Assembly (NCBI RefSeq): GCF_004138165.1
Contig: NZ_RYFF01000001.1
Location: 248,001-312,000 of the forward strand
Length of the DNA stretch: 64,000 bases
Direction: 5' to 3'
From: Candidatus Chloroploca sp. Khr17
Lineage (GTDB): Bacteria; Chloroflexota; Chloroflexia; Chloroflexales; Chloroflexaceae
Within the stretch, counting starts at the first letter, position 1, and each line of letters begins with the position of its first letter. Position numbers and translations under genes: made by a program. Below, one piece after another: positions 36,160 through 44,826 of this stretch. Below the pieces are notes generated by a model. That model was given only the letters and a program-made list of their open reading frames with translations. It had not been told where the DNA came from and ran no database searches.

Positions 36160-36178
36160 GCTTTTTAGGGAGGTTTTC

Positions 36179-37069
36179 ATGGCCGAGACAATAACTACCA
36201 GCGAGATTGAAACTCTGGTGAGTGAGGGTAATAGTGCTTTGATTGCTGGCGATGCCTACACGGCCCGTCAGCGTTTTCGACGTGTGCTTGAACTGGACGC
36301 CGAACGGGTCGAGGCGTGGATCGGGCTGGCAGGAAGTGTGCGCCCATACCGCGAAAAGCGTGAACATCTACGGCGGGCGCTCGAGATTGATCCGTCTCAT
36401 GCGACGGCCCGAGCCATTCTGGAACAGGTCGAAGCACGCCTTGCGGCTGGTCAAGTGCTGGCCCCTGGTGGGGTGCAGGTGCGCGAGACAGAACCAACCC
36501 TGCAGAGCATAGCACGTACCGAAGAGACTGCGGTACTCGAAACAGCGCTGACTGCGTCAGAAGCATCCAGTGATGAGGTGGCAACCCTCTTCTGTTACAA
36601 CCATCCGGATCGCGAAACTGGCCTCCGTTGTACCAACTGCAATCAGCCAATCTGTAGCGAGTGTGCCACCCCGGCGATTGTCGGCCAACTTTGTCCGACA
36701 TGCTTGAAGATCCGACGCCCCGTCAATTACCAGGTGAGCGAAGTCAACCTGCTGGTGGCTGGCGCGACGGCTTTGATCTATAGCCTGGCTATCTCTTTCG
36801 TGGCCGTGCAACTGCTCGGCATGGTCGGTTTTTTTGGCTTCCTACTGGCCTTTTTTCTCGGGCCACTGGCAGGCAACCTGCTTGTCCGGCTCTCTGATCG
36901 TTTCACAAAAGGCAAGCGCGGCAAATTGATGCAAATTGCCCTGGGTATCTGTTACACGCTCGGTACACTGCCATGGCTCGGGATCTCGCTGATCTTCGGT
37001 GGCTTGCCGCTGGGTCTGATTATCTTTACGGTGATGGCAATCACGACGGTTGTGGCCCAGATGCGTTAG
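36179..37069 (+). CDS. TPR / zinc-binding / membrane protein, unknown function
   Basis: 296 residues from the ATG at 36179 (GGGAGG upstream). Residues about 5-95 form two TPR-like units (LVSEGNSALIAGDAYTARQRFRRVLELDAERVEAWIGLAG...HLRRALEIDPSHATARAIL). Residues about 138-180 resemble a B-box zinc site: CYNHPDRETGLRCTNCNQPICSECATPAIVGQLCPTC. The C-terminal third has three or four membrane helices. This TPR plus B-box plus membrane arrangement recurs in Chloroflexota hypothetical proteins. It may tether partners at the membrane; no enzyme activity is suggested. It precedes the ClpB-D2-like ATPase by 116 bp on the same strand. Confidence 0.75.
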   Translation: MAETITTSEIETLVSEGNSALIAGDAYTARQRFRRVLELDAERVEAWIGLAGSVRPYREKREHLRRALEIDPSHATARAILEQVEARLAAGQVLAPGGVQVRETEPTLQSIARTEETAVLETALTASEASSDEVATLFCYNHPDRETGLRCTNCNQPICSECATPAIVGQLCPTCLKIRRPVNYQVSEVNLLVAGATALIYSLAISFVAVQLLGMVGFFGFLLAFFLGPLAGNLLVRLSDRFTKGKRGKLMQIALGICYTLGTLPWLGISLIFGGLPLGLIIFTVMAITTVVAQMR

Positions 37070-37185
37070 GCGGCCCTTCGTTTTGTACGAAGAAAATAGT
37101 AAATATTTGGTAATATGGTCGTTCTATCAAGCATAGGCAGGATGCAAAGAGCGCAAAGCGACGGCACAAGAAGCATGAGGGATGT

Positions 37186-38400
37186 ATGAGTGAACAGATC
37201 TATGGAATGACCCGGGCGCTCAGAGGCAATCAGAATCCGCTCGATGCGGTCGAGCAACGTTTGCGCGACCAGATTTTTGGTCAAGAACGGGCGATCGAAA
37301 GCCTTGTGCGGGTGCTCAATCGTGCTCGTTTTGGTTTTTCAGCGGGTAATCCGCGACGCCCTCGTGCGACGCTGCTCTTCCTTGGCCCAACTGGGGTGGG
37401 CAAGACGGCGACGGCCCGTGCGCTCGCCGAAATGTTGCGCCCCGATGGCGAAGCTTTTTTGAAGGTCGATTGCTCGCTCTTCAGCCAGGGCCACGAGGTT
37501 AGTGCGCTGGTTGGCGCTCCACCAAGCTATGTGGGACGTGATCAGAAGCCGTTGCTCAATCCTGAGATTATCGAACAAGAAAATAGTGTTGTGCTTTTTG
37601 ATGAAATTGAGAAAGGCCAGCCTGAACTTTGGAATCTGTTGTTGCAGGTGATGGAAGATGGTGAGATCCTGCTGCTAAACGGGGGGCGGCGTGTCTCTTT
37701 CCAACGCAGCATTGTCATTTTCACCACGAATGTGGGGGCCAAAGAGATGGTTGATTTCCTTGATCGGCGCACGATTGGGTTCCGTACGCCGCATCAGGAT
37801 GTCGAGGCAATGGGTCAGCAGATCTACCAGATTGGCTTCGAGTCCCTGCAGAAGGTCTTCCAACCCGAGTGGATCAATCGCCTTGATGAGATTATTGCGT
37901 TTCGCCCTCTTTCGAGCGATGTGTTGCGCCAGGTGCTCGATTATATGGTGTTGGAGAGCAATGAGCAATACCTGCGCCACGGGATCAAGGTTGAGTTGAC
38001 CGCCGAAGCACGTGAGTATCTGCTGAACAAAGGGTTTGACTCGCGTTTTGGGGCACGGCCTTTGCGTCAACAGTTGCTCAAGCATATTGATGCTCCTCTG
38101 GCCGATTTGCTTGCCTCCGGCGGTATTCCAACGGGTAGCAAGGTGCTGGTGACGTATACCGGGGTCGACCGGCACGGCAAGGCGCTTGAGTTCTTTTACC
38201 AGGCGGCCCCTGAATTGTTGCGCCAGGCCGAAGAATTGCGTGCCCGTGAGATTGGTCGCATTGCCATCAAAGAGAGCGAAGGTCCCCAGCCGCCCAGCAT
38301 TAGCCTTACCAATGAACGCAGCAATGCGGCTGAAGGTGGTATGGGTGGCCTGGGTATCCGCGGCCCCCGGATTACCCCGCGCCGCAACGAAGGCCGGTAA
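37186..38400 (+). CDS. Stand-alone ClpA/B-type D2 AAA+ ATPase
   Basis: 404 residues. Residues about 20-340 match only the second AAA+ module of ClpB/ClpC: QIFGQERAIESLVRVLNRARFGF, Walker A FLGPTGVGKTATARAL, pore loop GAPPSYVGRDQ, Walker B VVLFDEIEKGQPELWNLLLQVMEDG, sensor 1 IFTTNVGA, arginine finger WINRLDEIIAF, sensor 2 DSRFGARPLRQQL and the D2-small domain. The N-domain, D1 and middle coiled coil are absent. There is no ClpP-binding IGF loop that I can see, so it is probably not a protease partner. The C-terminus is a basic Gly/Arg tail. It likely remodels a specific protein complex. GAGGGA precedes the ATG. Confidence 0.85.
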   Translation: MSEQIYGMTRALRGNQNPLDAVEQRLRDQIFGQERAIESLVRVLNRARFGFSAGNPRRPRATLLFLGPTGVGKTATARALAEMLRPDGEAFLKVDCSLFSQGHEVSALVGAPPSYVGRDQKPLLNPEIIEQENSVVLFDEIEKGQPELWNLLLQVMEDGEILLLNGGRRVSFQRSIVIFTTNVGAKEMVDFLDRRTIGFRTPHQDVEAMGQQIYQIGFESLQKVFQPEWINRLDEIIAFRPLSSDVLRQVLDYMVLESNEQYLRHGIKVELTAEAREYLLNKGFDSRFGARPLRQQLLKHIDAPLADLLASGGIPTGSKVLVTYTGVDRHGKALEFFYQAAPELLRQAEELRAREIGRIAIKESEGPQPPSISLTNERSNAAEGGMGGLGIRGPRITPRRNEGR

Positions 38401-38422
38401 ACTTCAGCATGAGTGGCAGAGC

Positions 38423-38448
38423 AACGGCCAGTTTTGCTGGCCGTTTTT
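38423..38448 (+). terminator. Rho-independent terminator after the D2-like ATPase gene
   Basis: AACGGCCAG-TTTTG-CTGGCCGTT followed by TTT, 22 bp after the stop. It also faces the end of the convergent helicase gene. Confidence 0.85.
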
Positions 38449-38461
38449 GTATGTTATGAGG

Positions 38462-40960
38462 TTACGACCCTCTTTCCAGGGGGGCGATGCTCGCCAGCAG
38501 TTTGACAAAACCTCGGCTCCGAAACTCGACGGTGATGTGCCATTCGACGGTGCGCCGCGTGCGTCGTTGATCAATCGCCACGACCGTGCCGGGGCCAAAG
38601 TGGGGATGACGTACCGCTTCGCCGATGCGGTAGTCGGGCGGATCGGCAGGTGAGCGCACACGTTCATCTGGCGGCACCGGTGCAGGCTCTGGGAAGAGAC
38701 GCTCGAAGTCGGGAAAGGGGGCCAAGTCAGGCGCGAGTTTGTCATCCGCTAGGGTTCGCCAGAAGGCTTCGTCAGCAGGTGTGACGTTGTGAGGTTCGGT
38801 GAGTTGCTGGTCGCCAAGCAACACAAGCAAGCCAAGGACACGGGCAAGGAACCGGATACGCAGGGTCGGCTCGATCTTCCACCAGTGGGTAAAAAAGCGT
38901 TCTTGCCCGTACTGACGAGGGAAGGTGAGCATCTGCACGGCGACCACTGCCGTCCATGTCGTCGGATCGCTCGCGAGCAACGCGCCAATGACGGTGCCAC
39001 ACTCGAGCACTGTATCTACGTCAGCGGCGAGCAAGAAGGGCGAGAGCTGCGCATCACCGCCATTGACCGCATAGAGGTACAGGTCGCGCCGTGCCCGCGT
39101 GATGGCAACATAGAGCAAGCGACGTTCTTCATCAATGTCATCGGAACCACCGCAGGGAAGATAGCCAGCATTGCAATTGGGCAGTAACACGACCGGCCAT
39201 TCGAGACCCTTGGAACGGTGGATCGTGCGAATGTCCACCCCGTCAGACGGGGCCTCGCGCTGAGCCTGCAGTCGTTCCGCTGCCAATTCTTCCAGGTGCT
39301 GGAGCAACTGATCCAGCGTACCTTTCCCTGCGGCATACTGCAGAAAAGCCGCCACATTGCCCGCTCGTCCCGCCCCTGTTTCGGCACTGCCGCTCTGCTC
39401 ACGCAAGAAGGACTGGTAGGCCAAACGCCGATCCAACTCAAGCAGGAGTTGATCGGCAGGAAGGGTCGCCCGCATATCGCCCAGCCAGACGAGCAGATCG
39501 GCGAGTTCTTGCAGCTTCACAGCGAGCCGATCATGCACCCGGGGCATCAGTTCGGCCAGGGCATCACTGAGCGGTACATGACGACTGATCGCCAGGGCCA
39601 GCACTTCATTGGCGAGTTGGCGTGAGAGATAGCGTCGCGGTCGGTTGTAGAGCGCACGCCAGCAAGCCGCAACACGCTCGGCTTCTTCGCCCACGAGGGG
39701 TTGACCACGGCGCAACTGAGCATCACCGGCGGCGAGTTCGGCATACTTCAACAGATCGGCCACCTCGCGCCGGGCAAAAAAAGGCTCGTCACCAGCAATG
39801 CGATACGGAATACCCGCCTCGATCAGCGCCTGTTCGACCGCTGGCGTCTGGGCGGTAAGCCGCACCAGGATCGCAATCTGGGGATAGGTATACCCCTGGC
39901 GTAGGGCTGCGGTGATATCGGCAACCACCTGCTGGCCCATTGTCTGGACATCAAGTGCCCGGCGTAGCAGGGTACAGCCGGCAAAACCCTGGGTTATCAC
40001 CAACTGCTTGGGGTAGCGATCACGATTCTGGGTAATGACACTGTTGGCCAGCAGAATCTGCGAGGCCTGGCAGCGAAAATTCTCGGTAATCGTATAGACA
40101 ACCGCTCCATAGCGCTGCTCAAACTCGCGAAAAAAGCTCATACTGGCCCCGCGAAAGCCGTAGATCGTCTGGTCGTCGTCACCGATCGCCATATAGTTGC
40201 GATGCATCTTCGTCAAGCGATCAAGGATCTCGGCCTGGGCCAGATTGACATCCTGGAACTCATCAACAATGACGGCATCAAAACGCTGTTGCCAGCGGGT
40301 GCAAAGCGCGGGACTGCGCATCAGGGCTTCCCAACTCAACATCAGCATATCATCGAAGGTCAGCCAACCGCGTTCACGACGCACCTCTTCGTGCAACCGA
40401 TAGAGTTCACGGTACCAGGGCATGCCAGGTGGGGCGATGGCCTGACTCGCTACCGACATAGCCTCTTCGGGCAAACCACTGGTCGCAAGCTCAGGGTAAC
40501 AGAGATTGCCCTTGCAGGCACCGAGGTAATCAAGAAAATCCTGCTCATCAAGCGCATCGAGCGCATCAGCGGGAATAATCTGGGTCGTACGCGCACGATC
40601 ACGGGCTGTCCAGAGGATCTGGCGCTCCTCGCCATTCATTTTGAGCGCATTTTGCGCAAGCGGAGGTAAGACCCCAGCTTCAGCCGCGTCATTGACGATT
40701 TTGAGACCAAGCCCGTGGAGTGTGCGACGGATCACGCGGCGACAGTGCGGCCATGCGGCTAGCGCTTCGCCGAGGTCATCAACAGCGGCCTTGCTAAACG
40801 AACTGACCAGAATACGGTCAGGGGCGAAAATTCGCTCACGCACCAGGCGCTCGACGCGATGAACCATAGCGGTCGTCTTGCCAGCGCCTGCCACAGCAAA
40901 AACCATGGCCGGGCCATGGTTATGGGTAACGATCTGTTGTTGTTGCTCGGTAAGTTGCAT
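38462..40960 (-). CDS. UvrD/PcrA-type superfamily 1 helicase, large form
   Basis: 832 residues. Motif Q and Walker A: LTEQQQQIVTHNHGPAMVFAVAGAGKTTAMVHRV. Others: LVSSFSKAAVDDL (Ia), VIVDEFQDVNLAQAEIL (II), AIGDDDQTIYGFRGAS (III), ENFRCQASQILLAN (IV), IRTIHRSKGLEWPVVLL (V) and ERRLLYVAITRARRDLYLY (VI). The last 60 residues (YRIGEAVRHPHFGPGTVVAIDQRRTRRTVEWHITVEF) form the Tudor-like tail that contacts RNA polymerase in PcrA/UvrD. This makes it the better PcrA candidate of the two helicases here; the QQ/DD-rich motifs differ from canonical PcrA. It acts in repair, replication or transcription-coupled processes. Confidence 0.9.
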   Translation of the reverse strand: MQLTEQQQQIVTHNHGPAMVFAVAGAGKTTAMVHRVERLVRERIFAPDRILVSSFSKAAVDDLGEALAAWPHCRRVIRRTLHGLGLKIVNDAAEAGVLPPLAQNALKMNGEERQILWTARDRARTTQIIPADALDALDEQDFLDYLGACKGNLCYPELATSGLPEEAMSVASQAIAPPGMPWYRELYRLHEEVRRERGWLTFDDMLMLSWEALMRSPALCTRWQQRFDAVIVDEFQDVNLAQAEILDRLTKMHRNYMAIGDDDQTIYGFRGASMSFFREFEQRYGAVVYTITENFRCQASQILLANSVITQNRDRYPKQLVITQGFAGCTLLRRALDVQTMGQQVVADITAALRQGYTYPQIAILVRLTAQTPAVEQALIEAGIPYRIAGDEPFFARREVADLLKYAELAAGDAQLRRGQPLVGEEAERVAACWRALYNRPRRYLSRQLANEVLALAISRHVPLSDALAELMPRVHDRLAVKLQELADLLVWLGDMRATLPADQLLLELDRRLAYQSFLREQSGSAETGAGRAGNVAAFLQYAAGKGTLDQLLQHLEELAAERLQAQREAPSDGVDIRTIHRSKGLEWPVVLLPNCNAGYLPCGGSDDIDEERRLLYVAITRARRDLYLYAVNGGDAQLSPFLLAADVDTVLECGTVIGALLASDPTTWTAVVAVQMLTFPRQYGQERFFTHWWKIEPTLRIRFLARVLGLLVLLGDQQLTEPHNVTPADEAFWRTLADDKLAPDLAPFPDFERLFPEPAPVPPDERVRSPADPPDYRIGEAVRHPHFGPGTVVAIDQRRTRRTVEWHITVEFRSRGFVKLLASIAPLERGS

Positions 40961-41022
40961 GCTTTGGCAGCGTTTTGGGGGCCTGCGGCCTCAAACCCCA
41001 GGTATGCTGGTCATTTTTGAAA

Positions 41023-41063
41023 GCCTACGGATGAGGATGCCTACGGCACCCTTATCCGTAGGC
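41023..41063 (-). terminator. Hairpin after the SPFH-domain gene
   Basis: GCCTACGGATGAGG (41023-41036) pairs with CCTTATCCGTAGGC (41050-41063) with one mismatch, just past the stop at 41072 on the minus strand. Only a short T run follows. Confidence 0.6.
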
Positions 41064-41071
41064 ACCTTCAT

Positions 41072-42019
41072 CTACGGCGTCGTCTCGGTCACCGGCTCAC
41101 CGACCTGCTCAGCCGGAGCGGCAGGCTGTTGTTGCACCGGATTCGACACAATGTCATCGACAGGAATGCTAATCAGGGGCATAAACCCATTTTCGCCACT
41201 GCCCATAAAGCGGGGCAAAATGCCATCCCAGCGCTCGATCATACGCAACTGCAGCAACTCGGGTGAGATGACTTCGCGCTGGAGGCGCAGGGCCTCGGCT
41301 TCAGCGCGGGCAACTTCAAGCCTGGCCTTGGCCTCGGCCTCGGCGCGGGCAACCTGCTGCTGGGCCTCGATCCGAGCACGCTCAAGCTCACGCGTAGCGC
41401 GGAGGGCATCCTGCTCAGCGACCTGCTTGGCCTCGATAGCGCGTGCAAACTCGGGGCTGAAATTGAAATCGGTAATCGACACGCTTTCGACAATCACTCC
41501 ACGTGGCGTGAGTTGTTCAACAAGGACATCGCGCATCTGCGATGAAACCTCGGGGCGGCGGGTAATCAATTCTTCGGCAGTAAAGCGTGCCGTCACCGCC
41601 TTGAGAGCCTCTTGAATGGCTGGGTCAACCACACGGCGCTCGTAATCGACACCGATCTCACGCACCAGACGATCAACGTTACTTGCATCAGGCCGATAGT
41701 TGATCACGAGCTGTGTCGTCACGGTCTGAAGGTCACGCGAGGCTGCAGTTGACTGCGACTCATAGCGTTGCGTGCGCACTTCAACCACGGTTACCGATGT
41801 GACAAAGGGCATACGGAAGTGCAAGCCTTCATCATAAACAGTCGTAATTTCACCAAACGTCTTGACGACACCACGGGTACCCGCCTGCACCTGGGTTACC
41901 GAATTGGTGAGCAAGATCGCGCCAACGGCCAATAGAATCACCACTCCGGTGAGAAGTGGAACAAGTGCCCGGGGTGAAGAAGGGCCGGGCATTGGTACTC
42001 TGGAAGGTCCTTGAGACAT
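41072..42019 (-). CDS. SPFH/prohibitin-family membrane protein (HflC/HflK-like)
   Basis: 315 residues from the ATG at 42019 with AAAGGA upstream. A membrane anchor (ALVPLLTGVVILLAVGAILLTNSV) near 25-45 leads into the PHB/SPFH domain: VQAGTRGVVKTFGEITTVYDEGLHFRMPFVTSVTVVEVRTQRYE and YRPDASNVDRLVREIGVDYERRVVDPAIQEALKAVTARFTAEEL. A long Ala/Glu/Arg coiled coil follows (QDALRATRELERARIEAQQQVARAEAEAKARLEVARAEAEALRL). Such proteins build membrane scaffolds and often regulate FtsH-type proteases. No ftsH lies nearby. Confidence 0.92.
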   Translation of the reverse strand: MSQGPSRVPMPGPSSPRALVPLLTGVVILLAVGAILLTNSVTQVQAGTRGVVKTFGEITTVYDEGLHFRMPFVTSVTVVEVRTQRYESQSTAASRDLQTVTTQLVINYRPDASNVDRLVREIGVDYERRVVDPAIQEALKAVTARFTAEELITRRPEVSSQMRDVLVEQLTPRGVIVESVSITDFNFSPEFARAIEAKQVAEQDALRATRELERARIEAQQQVARAEAEAKARLEVARAEAEALRLQREVISPELLQLRMIERWDGILPRFMGSGENGFMPLISIPVDDIVSNPVQQQPAAPAEQVGEPVTETTP

Positions 42020-42309
42020 AAGTTTTCCTTTTCTCTTTCGATCTAGCGTGATGCTCTTACCACTTGTGTTGCACACGCCGTTAGCGTGTATATCTCAGTA
42101 TACCCCATTCTAGCCTTGCTTGCTGCAATGCGGCGATGCGTAGACGTGGCCCCCTTTGCTGCGCCGATTTTTGCCAGCGCAGCAACAACAGGTTTCTCAG
42201 CAAACTCTCAGCAAAGCGTAACGCTCTGGCAAGCTAGCTATTATCGCTCTGGAGAGCACACAGATGTATGCTAGATTCAGATGGAAAGCGATCCGAAAGG
42301 GGGCTCATC

Positions 42310-43518
42310 ATGCAGACCCAATCCAGTTTAAGCATTCACACGTATACGTATGGCTTACGACGTCGTATCTATTCTGTACGGACACTTAGTTTGCTCGTAC
42401 TCTTGTTCTTGGTAGCCTTTTTAACGCTTGGAGCGGCAAAACCAGCCGGGGCAGCAAGTACCGCGAGGACACGTTGTTTTCCCGAAACCGGTTATTGCAT
42501 CACCGGGCCAATTCTGAACTATTGGGAAAAGCGTGGTGGCTTGTCAGTTTTTGGGTATCCTATTACCGAACAGCGCCTCGAAACGGTGGAAGATCGGACG
42601 ATTCAGGTGCAATGGTTTGAGCGTGATCGCCTCGAGATCCAGGCCGACGGTACGATCACGGCTGGGCGACTCGGCGCGCGTGCGCTTGAGCTCCAGGGTC
42701 GGCGCTGGGAAAACCAACCCCGTCAAGATCCCTTGCCACCTGATACTGGGGGATGCCACTATTTTGCGGCGACAGGTCAGGTGCTCTGCGAGCCATGGCT
42801 TGGCTACTGGGTCAATAACGGAGGCTTGGAGCGTTTCGGTTACCCGATTTCGAGCTTACGTCTCGAACTGATCGAAGGCAAGCCGTATACGGTACAATAT
42901 TTCGAGCGCCGCCGGATCGAACATCATCCAGAGTATGCCGGTACGCCCTACGAATATCTCTATGGTCTCTTGGGTCGTGAGGTGCTCGCCGTGCAGAATC
43001 TGCCGGTCTGCCAAGGGCCGCCTCGCGATGTCCAGTTTGGTCTTGAGGATCGCATCGGCTATGGCGAATTCCGTTCAGCCCTGCAATGCCCCAGCAGCAG
43101 TTATGCCAATATCCCAGCAGCCTTTCAGCAATTCAGTGGCGGCGTGATGATCTGGCTCGACCTGGGTGAAGCTGGCCGTAAGATCTATGTGCTGCGGTAC
43201 CCACGCGAGGGCATGGATAGCTACACCTATGCAGTGTATGATGATACCTATCAAGAAGGCGATCCGCCGATTGATGAGCAACCGCCTGAAGTGCCGCCAC
43301 GCTCGCCAATCAAGCCAAGCATCCCGCAACGTGGCTTTGGCAAGGTCTGGGCTGCTGGTGAACGCGAATACCTGGGCTATGCAATGTTCCGTGAACAACC
43401 CGAACAGGCCAATGTCCAGTTCTTTGGGGTCGGCGGAATGGCCCTGCGGTTGCTCGTCTCTGGTCAAATCGGCATCTTTGGGCCTGAATACAATCAGGCG
43501 CAACTCTGGCCTTCTTAA
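42310..43518 (+). CDS. Secreted protein with LGFP-like repeats
   Basis: 402 residues from the ATG at 42310 (AAAGGGGG upstream). A signal sequence (SLLVLLFLVAFLTLGAAKPAGA) ends near residue 48. Two repeats follow: RCFPETGYCITGPILNYWEKRGGLSVFGYPITEQ and CHYFAATGQVLCEPWLGYWVNNGGLERFGYPISS. Each has a Cys pair and the GG-L-x-x-FGYP core of LGFP repeats, which are linked to cell-wall or surface attachment. A further imperfect unit (GKVWAAGEREYLGYAMFREQ) is near residue 350. No catalytic motif is seen. It is probably a surface or matrix protein. Confidence 0.8.
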   Translation: MQTQSSLSIHTYTYGLRRRIYSVRTLSLLVLLFLVAFLTLGAAKPAGAASTARTRCFPETGYCITGPILNYWEKRGGLSVFGYPITEQRLETVEDRTIQVQWFERDRLEIQADGTITAGRLGARALELQGRRWENQPRQDPLPPDTGGCHYFAATGQVLCEPWLGYWVNNGGLERFGYPISSLRLELIEGKPYTVQYFERRRIEHHPEYAGTPYEYLYGLLGREVLAVQNLPVCQGPPRDVQFGLEDRIGYGEFRSALQCPSSSYANIPAAFQQFSGGVMIWLDLGEAGRKIYVLRYPREGMDSYTYAVYDDTYQEGDPPIDEQPPEVPPRSPIKPSIPQRGFGKVWAAGEREYLGYAMFREQPEQANVQFFGVGGMALRLLVSGQIGIFGPEYNQAQLWPS

Positions 43519-43590
43519 GACATTGGGCGACCCGCAACCCAAAACGCCCATGCCGAGCAGCAAAACCGAGCGCTGGGCGGCTCAGGCCAC

Positions 43591-43643
43591 AATCATGCGC
43601 GTATGTTCGGGACTTGAATTCACAGAACATACGCGCTATGATT
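43591..43643. promoter_or_regulatory. Interrupted inverted repeat downstream of the LGFP-like gene
   Basis: AATCAT-G-CGCGTATGTTC (43591-43608) is complementary to GAACATACGCG-CT-ATGATT (43625-43643), with a 16-bp loop. It may be the terminator of the upstream gene or an operator for the downstream truncated gene; no T-tract. Confidence 0.55.
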
Positions 43644-43680
43644 GAGGTATCTCTGGTACGTAGACCGCATGGAGGCAGCG

Positions 43681-43836
43681 ATGACGGCACGGCCAAAACG
43701 ATATATGACGGAAGAAGAGTATACCGAGTTTGAGGTGGCAAGCCCCCGCAAGCACGAATATTATCAGGGTGATATTTTTGCCATGACGGGCGGAACCGAG
43801 CCGCACAATTGTGCCTTGGATCCGTCGAAGGATTGA
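43681..43836 (+). pseudogene. Uma2-family (DUF820) endonuclease fragment
   Basis: 51 residues: MTARPKRYMTEEEYTEFEVASPRKHEYYQGDIFAMTGGTEPHN is the clear start of a Uma2-family restriction-like nuclease, which normally runs to about 190 residues with catalytic residues in the missing part. After PHN the frame leaves the family and stops. GGAGG precedes the ATG. The break coincides with the start of the apparent cassette region, so an insertion probably replaced the rest of the gene. It is unlikely to be functional. Confidence 0.75.
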
Positions 43837-43841
43837 GAAAC

Positions 43842-44615
43842 ATGGACACGTGGAAATTCTACGACATTACACACCGCGAACACGTGGTGTGTAATCCCAC
43901 GAGCAACGACAAACTGACGCGTCTTGTCGATCTCTTGCGGCTTCCAGCGGAAGCGCACGTGGTCGACATCGCCTGTGGCAAAGGTGAGTTCCTGATTCGC
44001 TTGGCTGAAGCGTATGGCATCCGTGGAATCGGCATTGATATTTCACCATTCTGCATCGCCGACGCACAGAGGCAGCTGCAGATGCGAGTGCAGGGGGCAA
44101 AGGTCGTCTTCAGTCAGATGAACGGCTCCGATTTCAGGCCCGAAGAGCCACGCAGCTTGACGCTGGCCTCCTGCATCGGCGCCAGCTGGGTGTTCGGTGG
44201 TCACGCAGCGACTCTGGACGCGCTCTCGGGCATGATCGCACCCGGTGGTTGGGTGATTGTCGGGGAGCCCTACTGGCTTCAGCAGCCCTCGGAGGAGTAT
44301 CTTGCAGCATCGGGGGCCAGCAGAGACGGCTTCGGGACACATGTTGGCAACGCAGAGGCCGGTGAACTACGGGGGCTCGAGCTGGTTCACACGTTTGTGA
44401 GCAGCAAGGATGACTGGGACAAGTACGAAGGTCTGCAATGGTATGCGGCGGCTGAATACGCCCGCTGTCACCCAGACGATCCCGATCTGCCCGAACTCTT
44501 GGAGCGCGTAGCCAAGGGCAAGGCTGAGTATCTTCGCTGGGGGCGAGACACCTTGGGCTGGGCGATATACGTCTTCAGACATCGTCCGTCACAGCGCACC
44601 ACGTCGGCTGCCTAA
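43842..44615 (+). CDS. SAM-dependent class I methyltransferase (cassette-borne)
   Basis: 257 residues from the ATG at 43842, AAGGA upstream. SAM motif I is HVVDIACGKGEFLIRLAEAYG, followed by IGIDISPFCIADAQRQL (motif post I) and LASCIGASWVFGG and MIAPGGWVIVGEPYW (motifs II/III). Small-molecule methyltransferases of this kind are common cargo of mobile gene cassettes. The TAA stop lies inside the attC-like site GCCTAAC at 44610-44616, as in many integron cassettes. Substrate unknown. Confidence 0.85.
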   Translation: MDTWKFYDITHREHVVCNPTSNDKLTRLVDLLRLPAEAHVVDIACGKGEFLIRLAEAYGIRGIGIDISPFCIADAQRQLQMRVQGAKVVFSQMNGSDFRPEEPRSLTLASCIGASWVFGGHAATLDALSGMIAPGGWVIVGEPYWLQQPSEEYLAASGASRDGFGTHVGNAEAGELRGLELVHTFVSSKDDWDKYEGLQWYAAAEYARCHPDDPDLPELLERVAKGKAEYLRWGRDTLGWAIYVFRHRPSQRTTSAA

Positions 44616-44775
44616 CGCTCGGCTTGCTAGTGGACGCCTCCCAAGGGCGGTGTCGCTTTGCCTCATCAATCATAGAATGAAGCAAAAAGTATTTACGATT
44701 CCTTAGAGCCAATGGCATCCCCAGGACGGACCAGTTCCGAGGCGTGAGCGGGCCAGAGGACGCGCTACGTTGGGC
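44610..44775 (+). other. attC-like recombination site
   Basis: It begins GCCTAAC (RYYYAAC) and ends GTTGGGC (GTTRRRY); the flanks extend this to GCTGCC[T/C]AACG inverted (44607-44617 and 44768-44778). A second internal pair ACGCCTC (44634-44640) / GAGGCGT (44739-44745) is also inverted. These are the R''/L''...L'/R' features of integron attC sites. The length of 166 bp is at the long end of the known range. No integrase gene lies in the window. Confidence 0.6.
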
Positions 44776-44826
44776 AGCGCATGGCTCGCTCACGAGTGCG
44801 AGACGATGCAGAAAGGGAGGCGAGAC

